This document shows positions 62,400-64,000 of a stretch of DNA of 64,000 nucleotides, piece after piece. Numbering within the stretch: position 1 is the stretch's first letter; every line of letters starts with the position of its first letter. Made by a program: the position numbers and the translations under genes. Origin of the DNA: Saxidomus purpurata (lineage: Eukaryota > Mollusca > Bivalvia > Venerida > Veneridae). The stretch lies in the NCBI GenBank assembly GCA_022818135.1, contig JAFMSR010000008.1:27998003-28062002 (forward strand), written 5' to 3'. The notes under the pieces were generated by a model that searched no databases, was not told where the DNA came from, and saw only the letters and a list, made by a program, of their open reading frames with translations.

Positions 62400-64000
62400 A
62401 ACTTTCTGTCTAACTTAACAGTCACTGATTTGGAAATGGAATACGTATATGGACTCACCTTTAATTACAATCTTGATGTCAGTGAACTTAAACAGAATTG
62501 TAGCCTGTGATACATAGAAATCGCCTTTATGAACTATATGTAATCATCTATCAAGGCACACATTGAAATCAATAAATACATGTAACTGTAAACTGGCCGT
62601 ACAACATTGTCGTCAATTAAGACACACAGTGAGTGTTTTTGTTAAAAAAAAGTCAGAAATACTTTGCACTGATTTATAATTGTTATCTCTTGTTATCGAG
62701 AGAACTGAAAATCAACTTCAAAAAAGGTACATGTTCACGTTAACATTAACCTGTCTGTTTTACGAACACATAGCTAAATGCAAAATAAGTATAGATAAAA
62801 ACTGCTGAAGAAGTTCGATAACTTTATTTAGCTTTCTTTCCGTTTGAATGTCCCTATAACTAAGATATCTTCGTAAATAAAGTAAACATATGCATGTCTT
62901 GTACCTTGCATGCTTAAAGTGATATTACCCTTCAATGTGACCATCATAATTTTAAGAGGGACATTAATTAATGATTTATATTCCTAGAAAAATAAATATT
63001 GCCAAAGTTGTAACAAAAATATATGACTCTTTAGCAGATTTATTCCCATTGAATGTAGAAATCATGTTTTAAAATCGTTTTTGACTATCCTGGTCAAAAA
63101 TTGAAAAGCCAATCTTCATGTTATGTGTATTTTAATTAATATCCATCAAGAAGAGAAATAACTTGGTAAAACTCATTTCTTTCATTCTTTTAAAACATTA
63201 ATTTTGTTATAACTCATTATGGTAATTTTGAAGGGAAATATAACTTTAATGATACAAGTCAACATGGTGCAGTTGTTTGCCCTTATTAGCATTCTTCTTT
63301 CGTGACACAAGTCTGTGAAGATTTGTCACGTAGGAGTTAGGTAGAGTATTGATAACAGCAGACAACTTTGGGAGAGAATATTTATCTTAATCCGTTGCTT
63401 ATTACGAGAAATGATGAAATATGTCTGGTTTGCCACAAGATTACTCTCTCAAGACGATAATCATCGGAAGGATTTCTGTCTCATTACTTTGATAAATATG
63501 CTTTCATGAACGAAGAAGATCTGTGGAGTCCGCATACAATTGAACGTTCAAACAAAACGTGTATTAGACAACGCTTACCTATAAAAAACTTAAACAAAAT
63601 AATTTCATGCCTATTTATTAACAGAACTTTGTTAAAAAATAAATGACTAACTTGACCTTTTGGGAAGACAATATCAAGTGAAGTATAAATAATATACACG
63701 AAATAAAGCGAAATTATTACAATAAAAACACGATGTCATTCTATCACACTGGTTTAACAACATGCTTTTTAAGTAATTTTTTTATCAACCTATTTCCAAT
63801 AAAAATGTCAACGAGTTTAAAAGAACTAATAAAGAACGAATGAGTGTATGAGTGTCTCTTTTATTAACATCACAATCACAATTTTGTACTAAGTCTTCCA
63901 GAATTACAGTTTCAGCTTCTTTGCAGTAATTACAGTTCTGGCTTTGATGCACTTAACTGACCATGTTATTACAAAGCCATCATACTAACATGTACTTTAC
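62400..64000. other. non-coding to the end of the window
   Basis: AT-rich with no supported feature. Confidence 0.4.

Noticed and set aside
1..64000. CRISPR arrays, operons, bacterial promoters, riboswitches
   Set aside because: Spliced genes, SINEs and low coding density show eukaryotic nuclear DNA; no short repeat-spacer array was seen.

Overview
This is an AT-rich, intron- and repeat-dense animal nuclear segment with no sign of operons, Shine-Dalgarno sites or dense coding. The repeat landscape points to a lophotrochozoan, most likely a bivalve mollusc: tRNA-derived SINEs, arrays flanked by CCGTCCGT runs, many hairpin MITEs and long-TIR DNA transposons. That placement is inference.

Layout. 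(1) 534-679 is a small hairpin MITE. (2) 986-8062 is a 7.1-kb DNA transposon with TIRs of about 580 bp and TTAA at both outer ends. On the minus strand it carries a spliced gene that can be followed over at least five exons. The gene encodes a Mutator-like transposase followed by a DEDDh 3'-5' exonuclease and a helical tail. It is dead: two frameshifts and a 1.25-kb hairpin-ended repeat (2487-3741) inserted between exonuclease motifs II and III. A pogo-like MITE, a SINE-like sequence and a CT microsatellite sit in its introns. (3) 10130-14298 is a second TTAA-ended element with 623-bp TIRs. It keeps only the first transposase exon and holds tRNA-like SINEs. (4) 15887-17124 is a second copy of the hairpin-ended repeat. 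(5) 18051-24160 is a belt of hairpin and tandem-array repeats, including one element nested in a MITE. (6) 26533-28126 has two phase-compatible minus-strand exons of a gene I do not recognise. (7) 33181-33700 has candidate plus-strand exons with frame ambiguity. (8) 35908-37566 has the last two exons (minus strand) of a class A GPCR of the cholecystokinin/sulfakinin receptor type; the exons for TM1, TM2 and the start of TM3 were not found. (9) 38-64 kb is mostly non-coding, with MITEs, hairpins, duplicated segments and a SINE.

The only confident host gene is the CCK-type receptor, a membrane receptor for a neuropeptide. The most interesting object is the transposase-exonuclease transposon and its decayed relative, which share TTAA ends and a subterminal motif.
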